From: an uncultured Alphaproteobacteria bacterium
GTDB taxonomy: Bacteria; Pseudomonadota; Alphaproteobacteria; SP197
DNA: 64,000 bases
Reading direction: 5' to 3'
Assembly (NCBI GenBank): GCA_958295695.1
Contig: OY282363.1
Coordinates: 186,001 to 250,000 of the forward strand
Shown: one piece after another, positions 54,297 through 63,876 of the stretch
Layout of the letters: the number at the start of each line of letters is the position of its first letter
How positions within the stretch are numbered: position 1 is the first letter of the stretch
Notes under the pieces: generated by a model
Told to the model about the DNA's origin: nothing
Database searches by the model: none
The model's input: only the letters and a program-made list of their open reading frames with translations
Position numbers and translations under genes: made by a program

Positions 54297-55748
54297 GTGA
54301 TCGACATCAGACCCATCCTGCAGGCGGCGGGCATCCTGCTCGCCACCCTCGCGGTCGCCATGTTCCCGCCGATGGTCGCCGACCTCGTGGAGGGCAACGA
54401 CGACTGGCAGGTCTTCCTCGGCGCGGGCTTCCTGACGCTGTTCGTCGGCATGGCGCTCTTCCTGACCAACCGGACCGGCGCCACGGGGCTCACCGTGCGC
54501 CAGGCGTTCCTGCTCACCGCCGTCGCCTGGGCCGCGCTGTGCGCCTTCGCGGCGTTGCCGTTCGCCTTCGCCGACCTCGGCCTCGACTACGCCGACGCCC
54601 TGTTCGAGGCCACGGCCGGCCTCACCACGACGGGCGCGACCGTCGTGACGGACCTCCAGTCCCGGTCCGCCGGCATCCTCCTGTGGCGCGCCCTGCTCCA
54701 GTGGATGGGCGGGATCGGCATCATCGTGACCGCCGTGGCGGTGCTTCCCATGCTGCGCATCGCGGGCATGCAGCTCTTCGGCACCGAGTCGTCGGACCAG
54801 GAGAAGATGCTGCCGCGCACGGTCCGGATCGCGGCCGTCATCGCCACGATCTACGCCGTCTTCTCGGTGCTGTGCTTCCTGTCCTACTGGATCGCCGGCA
54901 TGCCCGCCTTCGACGCCCTGGCGCACGCCATGACGACCGTGTCGACCGCGGGGTTCTCGACCCACGACGACTCGATCGGCGTCTACGGAAGCCTCGGGAT
55001 CGAGATCGTCGCCATGGTCTTCATGGTCCTCGGCGCGCTGCCCTTCGTCATCTACATGCGGATGGCGCGCGGCCGTTTCGTGCCGTTGTGGCGCGATGTC
55101 CAGGTCCGCCTGTTCGCGGCGGTCGCCGCCGGCGCGGTCGCGCTCCTGACGCTCCAGCGCGTGCTGACGGCCGACGACGGGACCGGGTTCTGGACCCTGC
55201 TGCGCGAGGTCGCGTTCAACACGATCGCGATCGCGACCAGCACCGGCTACACCACCCGGGACTTCAGCGCCTGGGGCGGGTTCGCGACTGCGCTCTTCTT
55301 CATCCTGCTGTTCCTGGGCGGCTGCACCGGCTCCACCGCGGGCGGCATCAAGATGTTCCGCGTCCACGTGCTCGCGGCCACGCTCTACACCCAGCTCCGC
55401 CGGCTCACCCAGCCCCACGGCGTCTTCGTCGCGCATTACAACGACGTGCCGATCGGCGACCATGTCGCCCAGTCGGTCACGACCTTCCTGGTGATCTTCG
55501 TCGCCGGCTTCTTCGTGCTGACCGCCGGGCTCGCGGCGCACGATCTCGACTTCATCACGAGCGCCTCGGGCGCCGCGGCGGCGCTGGGCAACGTCGGCCC
55601 CGGCCTCGGGCCCGTCATCGGGCCGTCGGGCAACTATGCGGGCCTGCCCGATACGGCCAAGCTGCTGCTGTGCGTCGGCATGCTGATGGGCCGGCTGGAG
55701 TTCTTCACGATTCTCGTTCTCCTGACGCCGAACTTCTGGAGGGAGTGA
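54297..55748 (+). CDS. trkH: TrkH-family potassium uptake protein
   Basis: 483 aa from GTG 54297, about ten membrane segments. The four selectivity loops can be seen, for example 'EATAGLTTTGATVV', 'TTVSTAGFSTHD', 'ATSTGYTTRDFS' and 'ALGNVGPGLG', plus 'GGCTGSTAGGIKMFR'. It forms the translocation pore of a Trk-type potassium system with TrkA, which is not encoded here. It is 2 bp from the argE-like gene, so they share a transcript. Confidence 0.93.
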   Translation: MIDIRPILQAAGILLATLAVAMFPPMVADLVEGNDDWQVFLGAGFLTLFVGMALFLTNRTGATGLTVRQAFLLTAVAWAALCAFAALPFAFADLGLDYADALFEATAGLTTTGATVVTDLQSRSAGILLWRALLQWMGGIGIIVTAVAVLPMLRIAGMQLFGTESSDQEKMLPRTVRIAAVIATIYAVFSVLCFLSYWIAGMPAFDALAHAMTTVSTAGFSTHDDSIGVYGSLGIEIVAMVFMVLGALPFVIYMRMARGRFVPLWRDVQVRLFAAVAAGAVALLTLQRVLTADDGTGFWTLLREVAFNTIAIATSTGYTTRDFSAWGGFATALFFILLFLGGCTGSTAGGIKMFRVHVLAATLYTQLRRLTQPHGVFVAHYNDVPIGDHVAQSVTTFLVIFVAGFFVLTAGLAAHDLDFITSASGAAAALGNVGPGLGPVIGPSGNYAGLPDTAKLLLCVGMLMGRLEFFTILVLLTPNFWRE

Positions 55749-55750
55749 CC

Positions 55751-56914
55751 ATGGCCGGCGAAACGATGACCCCGCGCCAGGCGATCGAGCGGCTGATCGC
55801 TTTCGACACCACCAGCCGCAACTCCAACCTGGAGATGATCGGCTGGATCGCCGGCTACCTCGAGGGCTGGGGCGTCGAATGCTCGCTGAGCCACGACGAC
55901 GACGGCCGCAAGGCCAACCTCTTCGCCTCCATGGGCCCCGGAGGCGACGGCGGGATCGTCCTTTCGGGCCACACGGACGTCGTTCCGGTCGACGGCCAGT
56001 CCTGGGACACCGACCCCTTCGAGGCGATCGAGAAGGACGGCCGCCTGTACGGCCGCGGCGCCAGCGACATGAAGAGCTTCATCGCGGTCTCGCTGGCCTT
56101 GGCGCCGGAGTTCCTGGCCCGCGGGCTCAAGAGGCCGCTCCATCTCGCATGGTCCTACGACGAGGAGGTCGGCTGCCTGGGCGTGCACCGCCTGATCGCC
56201 GACGTGAAGGCGCGGGGCGTCAGGCCCGAGGCGGCGATCGTCGGCGAGCCGACCTCGATGGAGGTGGTCGACGCCCACAAGGGCGTTTCGGGCTTCCGCA
56301 CGTCCTTCCGCGGCGTGCCGGCGCATTCCAGCGCCACCCATATCGGCGTCAGCGCCACCCATGCCGCCGGCCGCTTCATCGCCTTCCTCGACGACCTGTT
56401 CGAGGAGCACCGACGCCGCGCCCGTCCCGACCTCGGCTTCGTCCCGCCCTACACCACCATCCAGGTCGGCGTCGTCGAGGGCGGGTCGGCCAGCAACATC
56501 ATCGCCCAGGACTGCATGGTCGACTGGCATTTCCGCGCCATGCCGACCGACGATCCCGCCGGGATCGAAGCCCGCGTCCACGCCTTCCTCGACGACCTCG
56601 GGGAGACGATGCGGGCCCGGCATCCCGACTGCGACATCGCGACCGAACGGCGCGCCAGCGTCCCGCCTCTCCGGCCCGACAGCGCCTCTCCGGCCACCGC
56701 CCTGGCCCTGGCGCTCACCGGCGCCAACGACACGGCGCGGGCCTCGTTCGCCACCGAGGCCGGCGTCTTCCAGGAGAGCGGCTTTCCCGCCGCGGTGTGC
56801 GGGCCCGGCGACATCGCCCAGGCGCACCAGCCCAACGAGTTCATCGACCTGGAACAGGTCGAGGCCTGCGCCGCCTTCCTGCGCCGCCTGATGGACCGTA
56901 TCTGCGAACGCTGA
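55751..56914 (+). CDS. argE: Acetylornithine deacetylase / M20 peptidase family
   Basis: 387 aa. Zinc site 'LSGHTDVVPVDGQSW' (His, Asp), 'GRGASDMKSF', 'SYDEEVGCLGV' (catalytic and bridging Glu), 'VGEPTSME' and the C-terminal 'AHQPNEFIDLEQ' (His). The length and motifs match ArgE; the following amidase and peptide-binding protein suggest it may deacylate another N-acyl amino acid instead. argF and argD lie 5 kb away on the other strand. Confidence 0.85.
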   Translation: MAGETMTPRQAIERLIAFDTTSRNSNLEMIGWIAGYLEGWGVECSLSHDDDGRKANLFASMGPGGDGGIVLSGHTDVVPVDGQSWDTDPFEAIEKDGRLYGRGASDMKSFIAVSLALAPEFLARGLKRPLHLAWSYDEEVGCLGVHRLIADVKARGVRPEAAIVGEPTSMEVVDAHKGVSGFRTSFRGVPAHSSATHIGVSATHAAGRFIAFLDDLFEEHRRRARPDLGFVPPYTTIQVGVVEGGSASNIIAQDCMVDWHFRAMPTDDPAGIEARVHAFLDDLGETMRARHPDCDIATERRASVPPLRPDSASPATALALALTGANDTARASFATEAGVFQESGFPAAVCGPGDIAQAHQPNEFIDLEQVEACAAFLRRLMDRICER

Positions 56915-56934
56915 ACCCCCGGGAGAACGACGCC

Positions 56935-58320
56935 ATGGACGCCACCGACCTCTGCTATCTTCCGGCCGTCGAGCAGAAGGCGCTCCTCGACGGGGGCGAG
57001 ATCGCCTCGGCCGAGCTGGTCGAGGCGCAGATCGAACGCATCGAACGGCACAATCCGCGCCTCAACGCCTTCGTCACCCTGTGTCTCGAAAGCGCCCGCG
57101 AGGACGCGAGGGCGAAGGACGCCGAACGGGCGGCCGGCAAGGCCGACGGCGTGCTCCACGGCCTGACCGTCGGCGTGAAGGACTGTTTCCCGACCAGGGG
57201 CGTGCGCACGACGTTCGCGTCCAGGGCCTTCGAGGATCATGTGCCCGACTTCGACCATCTCGTCGTCGAGCGGGAGAAGGCCGCGGGCGCCATCGTGCTG
57301 GGCAAGCTCAACACGCCCGAGTTCACGATGGCGGCGAACACCTGCTCGAACGCGGTGTTCGGCGCCACGCGCAATCCCTACGACGCCGGTCTCTGCCCCG
57401 GCGCCAGCAGCGGCGGCAGCGGCGCGGCGCTCGCGGCGGGCCTGGTGTCGCTCGCCGACGGTTCCGACATCGGCGGGTCGGTCCGCAACCCGGCGGCCTG
57501 GTGCAACATCGTCGGCCACCGTCCGACCTCCTGGATGGTCCCGGACGTGCCCAACCCGATGTACTGGCACAACATGAACACGCCCGGCCCCATGGCCCGC
57601 GCCGTGGCGGACGCCGCGCTGTTCCTGTCGGCGCTCGCCGGGCCCGATCCGCGCTGCCCGGTGGCGGTCGGACCGCCCTTCCCGCCCGGTCTGCCCGACC
57701 TCTCGGTCGAGATGAGGGACATCGGGATCGGCTGGTCCTGCGACCACGGCTCGCTGTCGGTCGATCCCTCGATCCGCGACAACTTCGAGGCCCAGCGCGC
57801 GGTGTTCGAGGACATGGGCGCCGTCGTCGAGCGCTGCGACCTCGATCTCGCCGACACCGCCCGCCACGCCCATGTCCTGGCCTGTCAGCGGCTCGCGCGC
57901 GAGGTCGAGCCGGCCCTCGGCCGGGGCCTCGACGCCGGCCTCGCCAAGGAACGCGCCGCGACGCGGGCGCGGACGGGCGCCCGGTTCATGGAGGCGGAAG
58001 CCCACCGCCACCGGGTCTGGGCCGACGTCGTCGCGGCCTTCGAGCGCCACGACGTGCTGGTCTGGCCCGACGACGCCCGCGACCCCTTCGCCTTCGACGA
58101 CGACGCGGCCGGCGACGCCGTGGACTGGACCCTGCTCTACGTCTCCCCGATGCTGGGGCTGCCGACGACGACGGTGCCCTGCGGTTTCTCGGAAACCGGC
58201 GCCCCGCGCGGGCTCCAGGTCCTCGGCCGTCCGGGCGACGACCTGCTGGTCCTGCGCGTCGCCCACGCCTACGAGCAGGCCACCGGATTCGGCCGCGGGA
58301 GACCGCCGATCGACGGGTAG
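56935..58320 (+). CDS. Amidase (amidase signature family)
   Basis: 461 aa. The Ser-cisSer-Lys triad is visible: Lys82 in 'VGVKDCFPT', cis-Ser in 'CPGASSGGSGAALAAG' (158-159) and the nucleophile Ser182 in 'GSDIGGSVRNPAAW'. It hydrolyses an amide, substrate unknown. It follows the M20 gene by 20 bp and precedes a peptide-type binding protein. Confidence 0.92.
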   Translation: MDATDLCYLPAVEQKALLDGGEIASAELVEAQIERIERHNPRLNAFVTLCLESAREDARAKDAERAAGKADGVLHGLTVGVKDCFPTRGVRTTFASRAFEDHVPDFDHLVVEREKAAGAIVLGKLNTPEFTMAANTCSNAVFGATRNPYDAGLCPGASSGGSGAALAAGLVSLADGSDIGGSVRNPAAWCNIVGHRPTSWMVPDVPNPMYWHNMNTPGPMARAVADAALFLSALAGPDPRCPVAVGPPFPPGLPDLSVEMRDIGIGWSCDHGSLSVDPSIRDNFEAQRAVFEDMGAVVERCDLDLADTARHAHVLACQRLAREVEPALGRGLDAGLAKERAATRARTGARFMEAEAHRHRVWADVVAAFERHDVLVWPDDARDPFAFDDDAAGDAVDWTLLYVSPMLGLPTTTVPCGFSETGAPRGLQVLGRPGDDLLVLRVAHAYEQATGFGRGRPPIDG

Positions 58321-58443
58321 GTCCCGTCTCGCGCCGAACCCCGCGACAGAGAAAACTCGACAGCGGATGGGGATCGGAGTCATCCTTCGACGAAATCCGG
58401 GCGGGGCATGCGCCCGGAACGGACACCACGCCAGGGAGGCGAC

Positions 58444-60048
58444 ATGACCGCGTTGAATGACCTGAAGCTCGCGGCGCTCGACGGCCGCATCGACCGCCGC
58501 GATTTCATCCGGCGGGCGACCGCGCTCGGTGTGACGGCCGCCGCGGCCGCCACGCTGGCCGACGGTGCCGCGCTGGCGGAAACGCCGCGGAAGGGCGGCA
58601 CGTTCCGGCTCGCGGTGGACGACGGAAACACCACCGACAGCCTGGATCCGGCGACCTACGAGTCGACCTTCCAGATTTTCCTGCCGCGGGCGATCACCGG
58701 CAACCTGACCGAGATCACGCCCGACAACACGGTCGGCCCGGACGCGGCCGAGAGTTGGGAAGCTAGCCCCGACGCGAAGTCCTGGGTCTTCAGGCTGCGC
58801 CCGGGCGTCGAGTTCCACAACGGCAAGAGCTTCACGGCCGAGGACGCGGTCGCGTCGCTGAACCACCATCGCGGCGAAGGATCGACGTCGGGCGGGTCGG
58901 CCCTGCTCTCGAACGTCACCGACATCGTCGCCGAGGACGCCCGCACGGTGCGGATCGATCTCGACAGCGGCAGCGCCGACCTGCCCTTCGTGATGACCGA
59001 CTACCACTTCGTGATGTTCCCGTCGGACGGCGAGGGCGGCATCGACTGGAGCGGGACCGGCCTGGGCGGCTATGTCCTCGACAAGTTCGAGCCCGGCATC
59101 GAAGCGCTGATGACGCGCAACCCCAACTATTTCAAGGAGGGCAAGGCGAACTTCGACGCGGTCGAGATCTACTCGGTCGCGGATGTGAACGCGCGCGAAG
59201 CCGGCGTCCAGACCGGCCGGTTCGACGCCATGATCGAGGCCGATCCCAAGACCGTCGACCTCCTCGCCCAGAACGAAGGCGTGACGGTCGAGGAGATTTC
59301 GAGCGGCACCCATGTGAGCCTGCCGATGCACACCGACGTGGCGCCGTTCGACGACCTGAACGTCCGTCTGGCGCTCAAGCACGCGGTCGACCGCGAGGGC
59401 GCGCTCGATGTCGTGCTGCGCGGGCACGGCACCGTGGGCAACGATCATCCGATCGCGCCGTCCATGCCCTACCACGACCCCTCGATCGAGCAGCGGGCCT
59501 ACGATCCCGACAAGGCCAGGTGGCACCTCCGGCAGGCCGGCCTGGACAGCCTCGCGGTCGATTTCTCGACCTCGGACGTGCCCTTCCCCGGCGGCGTCGA
59601 CTTCTCGGTCTTCTACCAGGAGTCGGCCAAGCCCGCGGGCATCGACCTCAATGTCGTCCGCGAATCGGAGGACGGCTACTGGTCGAACGTCTGGCTCGTC
59701 GCGCCCTTCTGCCTGTGCGCGTGGGGGCCGCGTCCGACGCCGGACATGATCTTCTCGCTGGGCTACTACGGCGCCGCGCCGTGGAACGACGCCCATTGGA
59801 AGAACGACCGCTTCGACGAGCTCCTGATCCAGGCCCGCGCCGAGCTCGACGACACTCTCCGCGCGGAGATGTATTCGGAGATGCAGCAGCTCGTGCGCGA
59901 CGACGCCGGCACGATCGTACCGTTCTTCCGCAACTACATCTGGGCCACCGCGCCCCATGTGCGGCACGCCGCGAACGTGTCGGGCGAATGGACGCTCGAC
60001 GGCATGCGCGCGCCGGAACGCTGGTGGTTCGCCGAAGGCTCCGTCTGA
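58444..60048 (+). CDS. ABC transporter substrate-binding protein, family 5 (peptide/opine type)
   Basis: 534 aa from ATG 58444 (GGGAGG upstream; earlier in-frame ATG 58408 less likely). Twin-arginine signal 'RRDFIRRATALGVTAAAAATLADGAALA', mature start at 'ETPRKGGTFRLAVDDGNTTDSLDPATYES'. 'WVFRLRPGVEFHNGKSFTAEDAVASLNHH' and 'YFKEGKANFDAVEI' are family 5 marks. It binds a peptide or similar ligand in the periplasm. Its permeases and ATPases are not adjacent: a terminator follows, so it must partner with genes elsewhere. Confidence 0.92.
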   Translation: MTALNDLKLAALDGRIDRRDFIRRATALGVTAAAAATLADGAALAETPRKGGTFRLAVDDGNTTDSLDPATYESTFQIFLPRAITGNLTEITPDNTVGPDAAESWEASPDAKSWVFRLRPGVEFHNGKSFTAEDAVASLNHHRGEGSTSGGSALLSNVTDIVAEDARTVRIDLDSGSADLPFVMTDYHFVMFPSDGEGGIDWSGTGLGGYVLDKFEPGIEALMTRNPNYFKEGKANFDAVEIYSVADVNAREAGVQTGRFDAMIEADPKTVDLLAQNEGVTVEEISSGTHVSLPMHTDVAPFDDLNVRLALKHAVDREGALDVVLRGHGTVGNDHPIAPSMPYHDPSIEQRAYDPDKARWHLRQAGLDSLAVDFSTSDVPFPGGVDFSVFYQESAKPAGIDLNVVRESEDGYWSNVWLVAPFCLCAWGPRPTPDMIFSLGYYGAAPWNDAHWKNDRFDELLIQARAELDDTLRAEMYSEMQQLVRDDAGTIVPFFRNYIWATAPHVRHAANVSGEWTLDGMRAPERWWFAEGSV

Positions 60049-60071
60049 CCGCCTCCGGCGCCGTCGCGAAG

Positions 60072-60097
60072 GGCCCGGCGGTCCGCCGGGCCTTTTT
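60072..60097 (+). terminator. Intrinsic terminator of the substrate-binding gene
   Basis: GGCCCGGC at 60072-60079 pairs with GCCGGGCC at 60085-60092, 5-nt loop, followed by TTTTT (60093-60097). It starts 24 bp after the stop codon of the binding protein. Confidence 0.88.
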
Positions 60098-60121
60098 CGC
60101 CCGCGCCGTCCCGTCCGTCGC

Positions 60122-60727
60122 TCAGCCGACGGCGACCCAGCGCGCGAGATGGTTCCGGATTTCCCGCTCCAGCCGCTCGTCGAGCGCGGTCGCGAGGCCG
60201 TGGAGCATGTCGTAGAGCGTCCGTTCGCGCTCGTTGAGGGAAAAGTCCTCCCGCGCCGTCCGCGTCGCCGCCGCGCGGGCCGAGGCGAACCCCGACCCGG
60301 CCGGGTCGCCGACGATCTCGACCCTCGCGGCCAGGGCGCCCTCGTAGCGCTCGGACTGGTCGATCGAGAACACGCCTTCGACGCCGCCGGTCGTGTCGAG
60401 CGGCGCCTCGACGAAGCGGCTTTCGGTCAGGGTCACGACCGCGGTCCCCGGCCCGCCCAGGGCCCGGAGACGCTCCCGGGACCAGCGCGCGACCACGGCG
60501 CGCGGCGCGACCGGCATGGCGTGGCGGATGTCGCGCGCGGGCGGCGCGACTTCCCCGCCGGTCGCCGCCGTCTCGAAACGGATCTCGCCCACGGCGAGCG
60601 TCAGGGGCGAACGGTGCCGGAAGGTGATGTCGGGCCACGTCGTGCGCGCCGCGCCGGCGGCGCAGCCCGACATGCCGGCGCCGGCCAGCAGGGCGAGAAG
60701 CGAGCGCCGGGTCAAGTCAGGCCGCAT
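60122..60727 (-). CDS. Probable lipoprotein of unknown function
   Basis: 201 aa from ATG 60727, which overlaps the hslO stop by 11 bp. The signal 'MRPDLTRRSLLALLAGAGMSGCAAGAA' ends in a lipobox-like MSGC, with cysteine 22. The rest has a beta-rich pattern ('TLTESRFVEAPLDTTGGVEGVFSIDQSERYEGALAARVEIV') and a C-terminal helix ('NERERTLYDMLHGLATALDERLEREIRNHLARW'). It is reminiscent of short membrane-anchored proteins with a DUF3313-like or LptE-like fold, but I cannot assign it. Co-transcribed downstream of hslO. Confidence 0.7.
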   Translation of the reverse strand: MRPDLTRRSLLALLAGAGMSGCAAGAARTTWPDITFRHRSPLTLAVGEIRFETAATGGEVAPPARDIRHAMPVAPRAVVARWSRERLRALGGPGTAVVTLTESRFVEAPLDTTGGVEGVFSIDQSERYEGALAARVEIVGDPAGSGFASARAAATRTAREDFSLNERERTLYDMLHGLATALDERLEREIRNHLARWVAVG

Positions 60728-61700
60728 CGACCGGATCGTCCTCCGACGACGCCCCGATGTCTTCCGGCGTGAAGGTCTGCCGCCTGCCGCAGAACTGGCA
60801 GATCGCCTCGATCGCGCCGTCGACGACAAGGTCCTCGATCTCCGCGGCGGACAGGCGGCGAACGACGGCCAGGGCCCGGGCGTCGGAACAGCGGCAGCCG
60901 AAACCGATCTCCCTGGGTTCGAAGACCCGCGCGCCCTCCGTGTGGAACAGGCGATAGAGAAGCGCGTCGGGCGGCAGGTCCGGATCGGTGAGTTCGTCGC
61001 CGGTCGCGGCGCCCAGCAGCGCCGTCCCGGCGCGCCAGGCGTCCTCGCGGTCGGCCGACGTCGCCGGCTCGCCGCCCGGCCCCAGCTCCGCCAGCCGCTG
61101 CACGGCGATGGCGCCGGCGCGCCAGCCGCCGCCGCGCCGCGCGACGGCCAGCTTGAGCGCGGTGTCGATCTGGTCGGACTGTCGAAAGTAGGCGTGCGCG
61201 CAGTCGGCGAGGGTCGCCCCGTCGAGCTGGACGACGCCCTGGTAGAGTTCGGCGTCGGCGCCCCGGTCCACCGTGAGCGCGAGGAGGCCCGAGCCGATCA
61301 GGCGCGGAACCGGACTTTCGGCGCTCGCCGGGTCCGCGGCGGCCGCCGCCGCGCGCCCGGCGTCGAAACCGGCGTAGCCCCGCATCCTGCCGTCGCTCGC
61401 GTAGTCGACCGCGAGCAGGCGGATGGGGCCGTCGCCGCGGGTCTCCGCGGTCAGGCGGCCGTCGAACTTCAGCCCGCCGCCGAGCACGGCGGCGAGCGCC
61501 ATCAGCTCCGCCAGGAGACGCGAGACGGCCTCGGGATAGTCGTGCTGCGACAGCACGCGGTCGACCGTCCCGCCCATGCGCGCAAGGCGGCCCGAAAGGC
61601 CGAGGCGCTCGATCTGGAAGGGCCGGATCGCGTCCCGGCCGCCGTTCGGGCCGGGCGCCGCCTCGGGAGCGCCTCCCGCGCGCGTCGAGTCCATCGACAT
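60717..61700 (-). CDS. hslO: 33 kDa redox-regulated chaperone (Hsp33)
   Basis: 327 aa from ATG 61700 (or 61694). 'FDGRLTAETRGDGPIRLLAVDYASDGRMRGYAGFD' and 'YQGVVQLDGATLADCAHAYFRQSDQI' define HslO. The zinc and redox switch cysteines are present: 'FGCRCSDARAL' and 'ICQFCGRRQTF'. On oxidative stress the zinc is released and the protein becomes an ATP-independent chaperone. Eleven bp after argF. Confidence 0.95.
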   Translation of the reverse strand: MSMDSTRAGGAPEAAPGPNGGRDAIRPFQIERLGLSGRLARMGGTVDRVLSQHDYPEAVSRLLAELMALAAVLGGGLKFDGRLTAETRGDGPIRLLAVDYASDGRMRGYAGFDAGRAAAAAADPASAESPVPRLIGSGLLALTVDRGADAELYQGVVQLDGATLADCAHAYFRQSDQIDTALKLAVARRGGGWRAGAIAVQRLAELGPGGEPATSADREDAWRAGTALLGAATGDELTDPDLPPDALLYRLFHTEGARVFEPREIGFGCRCSDARALAVVRRLSAAEIEDLVVDGAIEAICQFCGRRQTFTPEDIGASSEDDPVDAA

Positions 61701-61711
61701 GCCCGACGACC

Positions 61712-62632
61712 TCAGGTCAGGCACCACTTCAGGATCGCCTTCTGCGCGTGGAGCCGGTTCTCGGCCTCGTCGAACACGACCGACCGGGGGCCGTCCGCGA
61801 CGGCTTCGCTGACCTCGTTGCCGCGGTAGATCGGCATGCAGTGCATGAAGATGGCGCGGCTCTTGGCCAGGGCCATCGCCGCTTCGTCGATGCGGAACGG
61901 CTCCAGGGCCGAGACGTCCACCGGCCCGGCCTCGGTCCGCTCGTCGCTCATCGACGTCCAGGTGTCGGTGACGACGCAGTCCGCCCGCGTCACCGCCTCG
62001 CCGACGGTCTCGACGATGCGGACGCGGCCCCGGCGTTCCGAGGCCCAGTCCACGATCTCGCGCGGCGGGCGGTACTTCGGCGGACAGGCCACGCGGAGTT
62101 CGAAGTCGAACCGCACCGCCGCGTGGATCCACGAGCAGGCCATGTTGTTCCCGTCCCCGGCCCAGGCCACCGCCTTGTCGCGGATCGGGCCGAGATGCTC
62201 CTCGACGGTCATCACGTCCGCCATGAGCTGGCAGGGGTGGGTCCGGTCGGTCAGGCCGTTGATCACCGGCACCGCGCCGTGGCGGGCCAGCTCGAGCATC
62301 GTCCGGTGGCTGACCGCGCGGATCATGATGGCGTCGACGTAGCGCGACAGGACCCGCGCGGTGTCCGCGACGGTCTCGCCGCGGCCCAGCTGCATGTCGC
62401 CCGGCGCCATGTTGATCGTCTCTCCGCCCAGTTGGCGCATGGCGAGGTCGAAGCTGACCCGGGTCCGCGTCGAGGGCTTCTCGAAGATCGTCGCCAGCAC
62501 CCTGTCCGCGCAGGGCCTGGGCCGGTCCCCCGCCTTCCAGCGCGCCTTCATGTCGTGCGCGTCGTCGAGCATGTCGCGCAGGGTCCCGGCGTCCAGCGCG
62601 TCGATGTCGAGGAAGTGCTTCGGCGCGGTCAT
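61712..62632 (-). CDS. argF: Ornithine carbamoyltransferase
   Basis: 306 aa. 'FEKPSTRTRVSFDLAMRQLGG' is the carbamoyl-phosphate site; 'RAVSHRTMLELA', 'GLTDRTHPCQLMADVMT', 'WAGDGNNMACSW' and 'FMHCMPIYRGNEVS' (ornithine and catalytic HCMP) are all there. It makes citrulline for arginine. The ATG overlaps the argD stop (ATGA), so argD-argF-hslO are one operon. Confidence 0.97.
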   Translation of the reverse strand: MTAPKHFLDIDALDAGTLRDMLDDAHDMKARWKAGDRPRPCADRVLATIFEKPSTRTRVSFDLAMRQLGGETINMAPGDMQLGRGETVADTARVLSRYVDAIMIRAVSHRTMLELARHGAVPVINGLTDRTHPCQLMADVMTVEEHLGPIRDKAVAWAGDGNNMACSWIHAAVRFDFELRVACPPKYRPPREIVDWASERRGRVRIVETVGEAVTRADCVVTDTWTSMSDERTEAGPVDVSALEPFRIDEAAMALAKSRAIFMHCMPIYRGNEVSEAVADGPRSVVFDEAENRLHAQKAILKWCLT

Positions 62633-63801
62633 GGCGCCAGCTCGCCGCCGACGGCGTCCAGGGCCGCGAGCGCCTCGTCGATATGGCGGTCCTCGACGAT
62701 GAGCGGCGGCAGGAGGCGCACCACGTTGTCCCCGGCGGGCACGGCGAGCACGCGACGGTCCCGCATGGCCCCGACGACGTCGCCCGCGGGCGCATGGCAC
62801 CGGACGCCCAGCATCATGCCGACGCCGCGGACCCGCTCGAAGACGCCGCCGTGGCGGGCGATGACGTCCTCCACGCCGTTCCGCAGACGCCCGGCCTTGT
62901 CCTCGACGGAGGCGAGGAAGCCGTCTTCCAGCATGACGTCCAGCACCGCGTTGGCCGCCGCCGTCGCGAGCGGATTGCCGCCGAAGGTCGAGCCATGGGT
63001 CCCCGCCGTCATTCCGGCCGCCGCGTCGGCCGTCGCCAGGCACGCGCCGATCGGCATGCCGCCGCCCAGCGCCTTGGCGACCGCCATGATGTCGGGCGCC
63101 ACGCCCGACCGTTCGTGGGCGAAGAGCCTGCCGCTGCGCCCCATGCCGGTCTGGACCTCGTCGTAGATCACCAGCAGGCCGAACTCGTCGGCCGACGCGC
63201 GCACGGCCTCGAGGAAGTCCGTATCGACCGGGACGATCCCTCCCTCGCCCTGCACCGGCTCGATCAGGATCGCCGCCGTCTCCGCCCCGATCGCCGCGCG
63301 CAGGGCGTTGCCGTCGTGCAACGGGACCCGGTCGAAGCCGTCGGCGGGCGGACCGAATCCTTCCAGATGCTTGGCCTGGCCGCCCGCGGCGATCGTCGCC
63401 AGGGTCCGGCCATGGAAGGCGCCGTCGAACACGACGGTGCGGAAGCGCCCGGGGCGGCCGTTGACGTGGTGGTGGCGGCGCGCCATCTTGAGCGCGCACT
63501 CGACCGCCTCGGCGCCGGAGTTCCCGAAGAAGACGGTGTCGGCGAAGGTCGCCGCGACGAGGCGCCCGGCCAGACGTTCCTGGCCGCCGATCCGGTAGAG
63601 GTTGGAGGCGTGCCACAACAGGCCCGCCTGCTCCCGGAGCGCCGCCACCAGATGCGGATGGGCGTGGCCCAGGCCGGTCACGGCGATGCCGCAACCGAAA
63701 TCGAGATAACGTTCGCCGTCCTCCGTGAAGAGATACGGCCCCTCGCCGCGCGCGAAAACGAGATCGGCGCGAGCGTAGGTCGGCATGACCGGCGTGACCA
63801 C
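62629..63801 (-). CDS. argD: Acetylornithine / succinyldiaminopimelate aminotransferase
   Basis: 390 aa from GTG 63801, GGGAGG 5 bp upstream, starting VVTPVMPTYARADLVF; the frame is open upstream but homologs begin here. 'FFGNSGAEAVECALKMARRHHHVNGR' and 'LLVIYDEVQTGMGRSGRLFAHE' and 'ALGGGMPIGACLA' (PLP lysine is in the normal ALGGG stretch, 'VAKALGGG') are typical. It makes N-acetylornithine for arginine synthesis. A terminator-like hairpin lies in its leader. Confidence 0.96.
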   Translation of the reverse strand: MVTPVMPTYARADLVFARGEGPYLFTEDGERYLDFGCGIAVTGLGHAHPHLVAALREQAGLLWHASNLYRIGGQERLAGRLVAATFADTVFFGNSGAEAVECALKMARRHHHVNGRPGRFRTVVFDGAFHGRTLATIAAGGQAKHLEGFGPPADGFDRVPLHDGNALRAAIGAETAAILIEPVQGEGGIVPVDTDFLEAVRASADEFGLLVIYDEVQTGMGRSGRLFAHERSGVAPDIMAVAKALGGGMPIGACLATADAAAGMTAGTHGSTFGGNPLATAAANAVLDVMLEDGFLASVEDKAGRLRNGVEDVIARHGGVFERVRGVGMMLGVRCHAPAGDVVGAMRDRRVLAVPAGDNVVRLLPPLIVEDRHIDEALAALDAVGGELAP

Positions 63802-63852
63802 CGCAACCTCCCGCGACAGGAGCGCCTCGACCGGCGCGTCGAAACGACAAAG

Positions 63853-63876
63853 CCCGGTGGGATCCCGCCCACCGGG
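63853..63876 (-). terminator. Terminator-like hairpin in the argD leader
   Basis: Arms CCCGGTGGG (63853-63861) and CCCACCGGG (63868-63876), 6-nt loop. On the minus strand it is followed by GCTTTGTCGTTTC, a partly U-rich stretch, 52 bp before the argD start. It may attenuate argD-argF or end an upstream transcript. To the right (63877-64000) I see no supportable gene. Confidence 0.5.
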
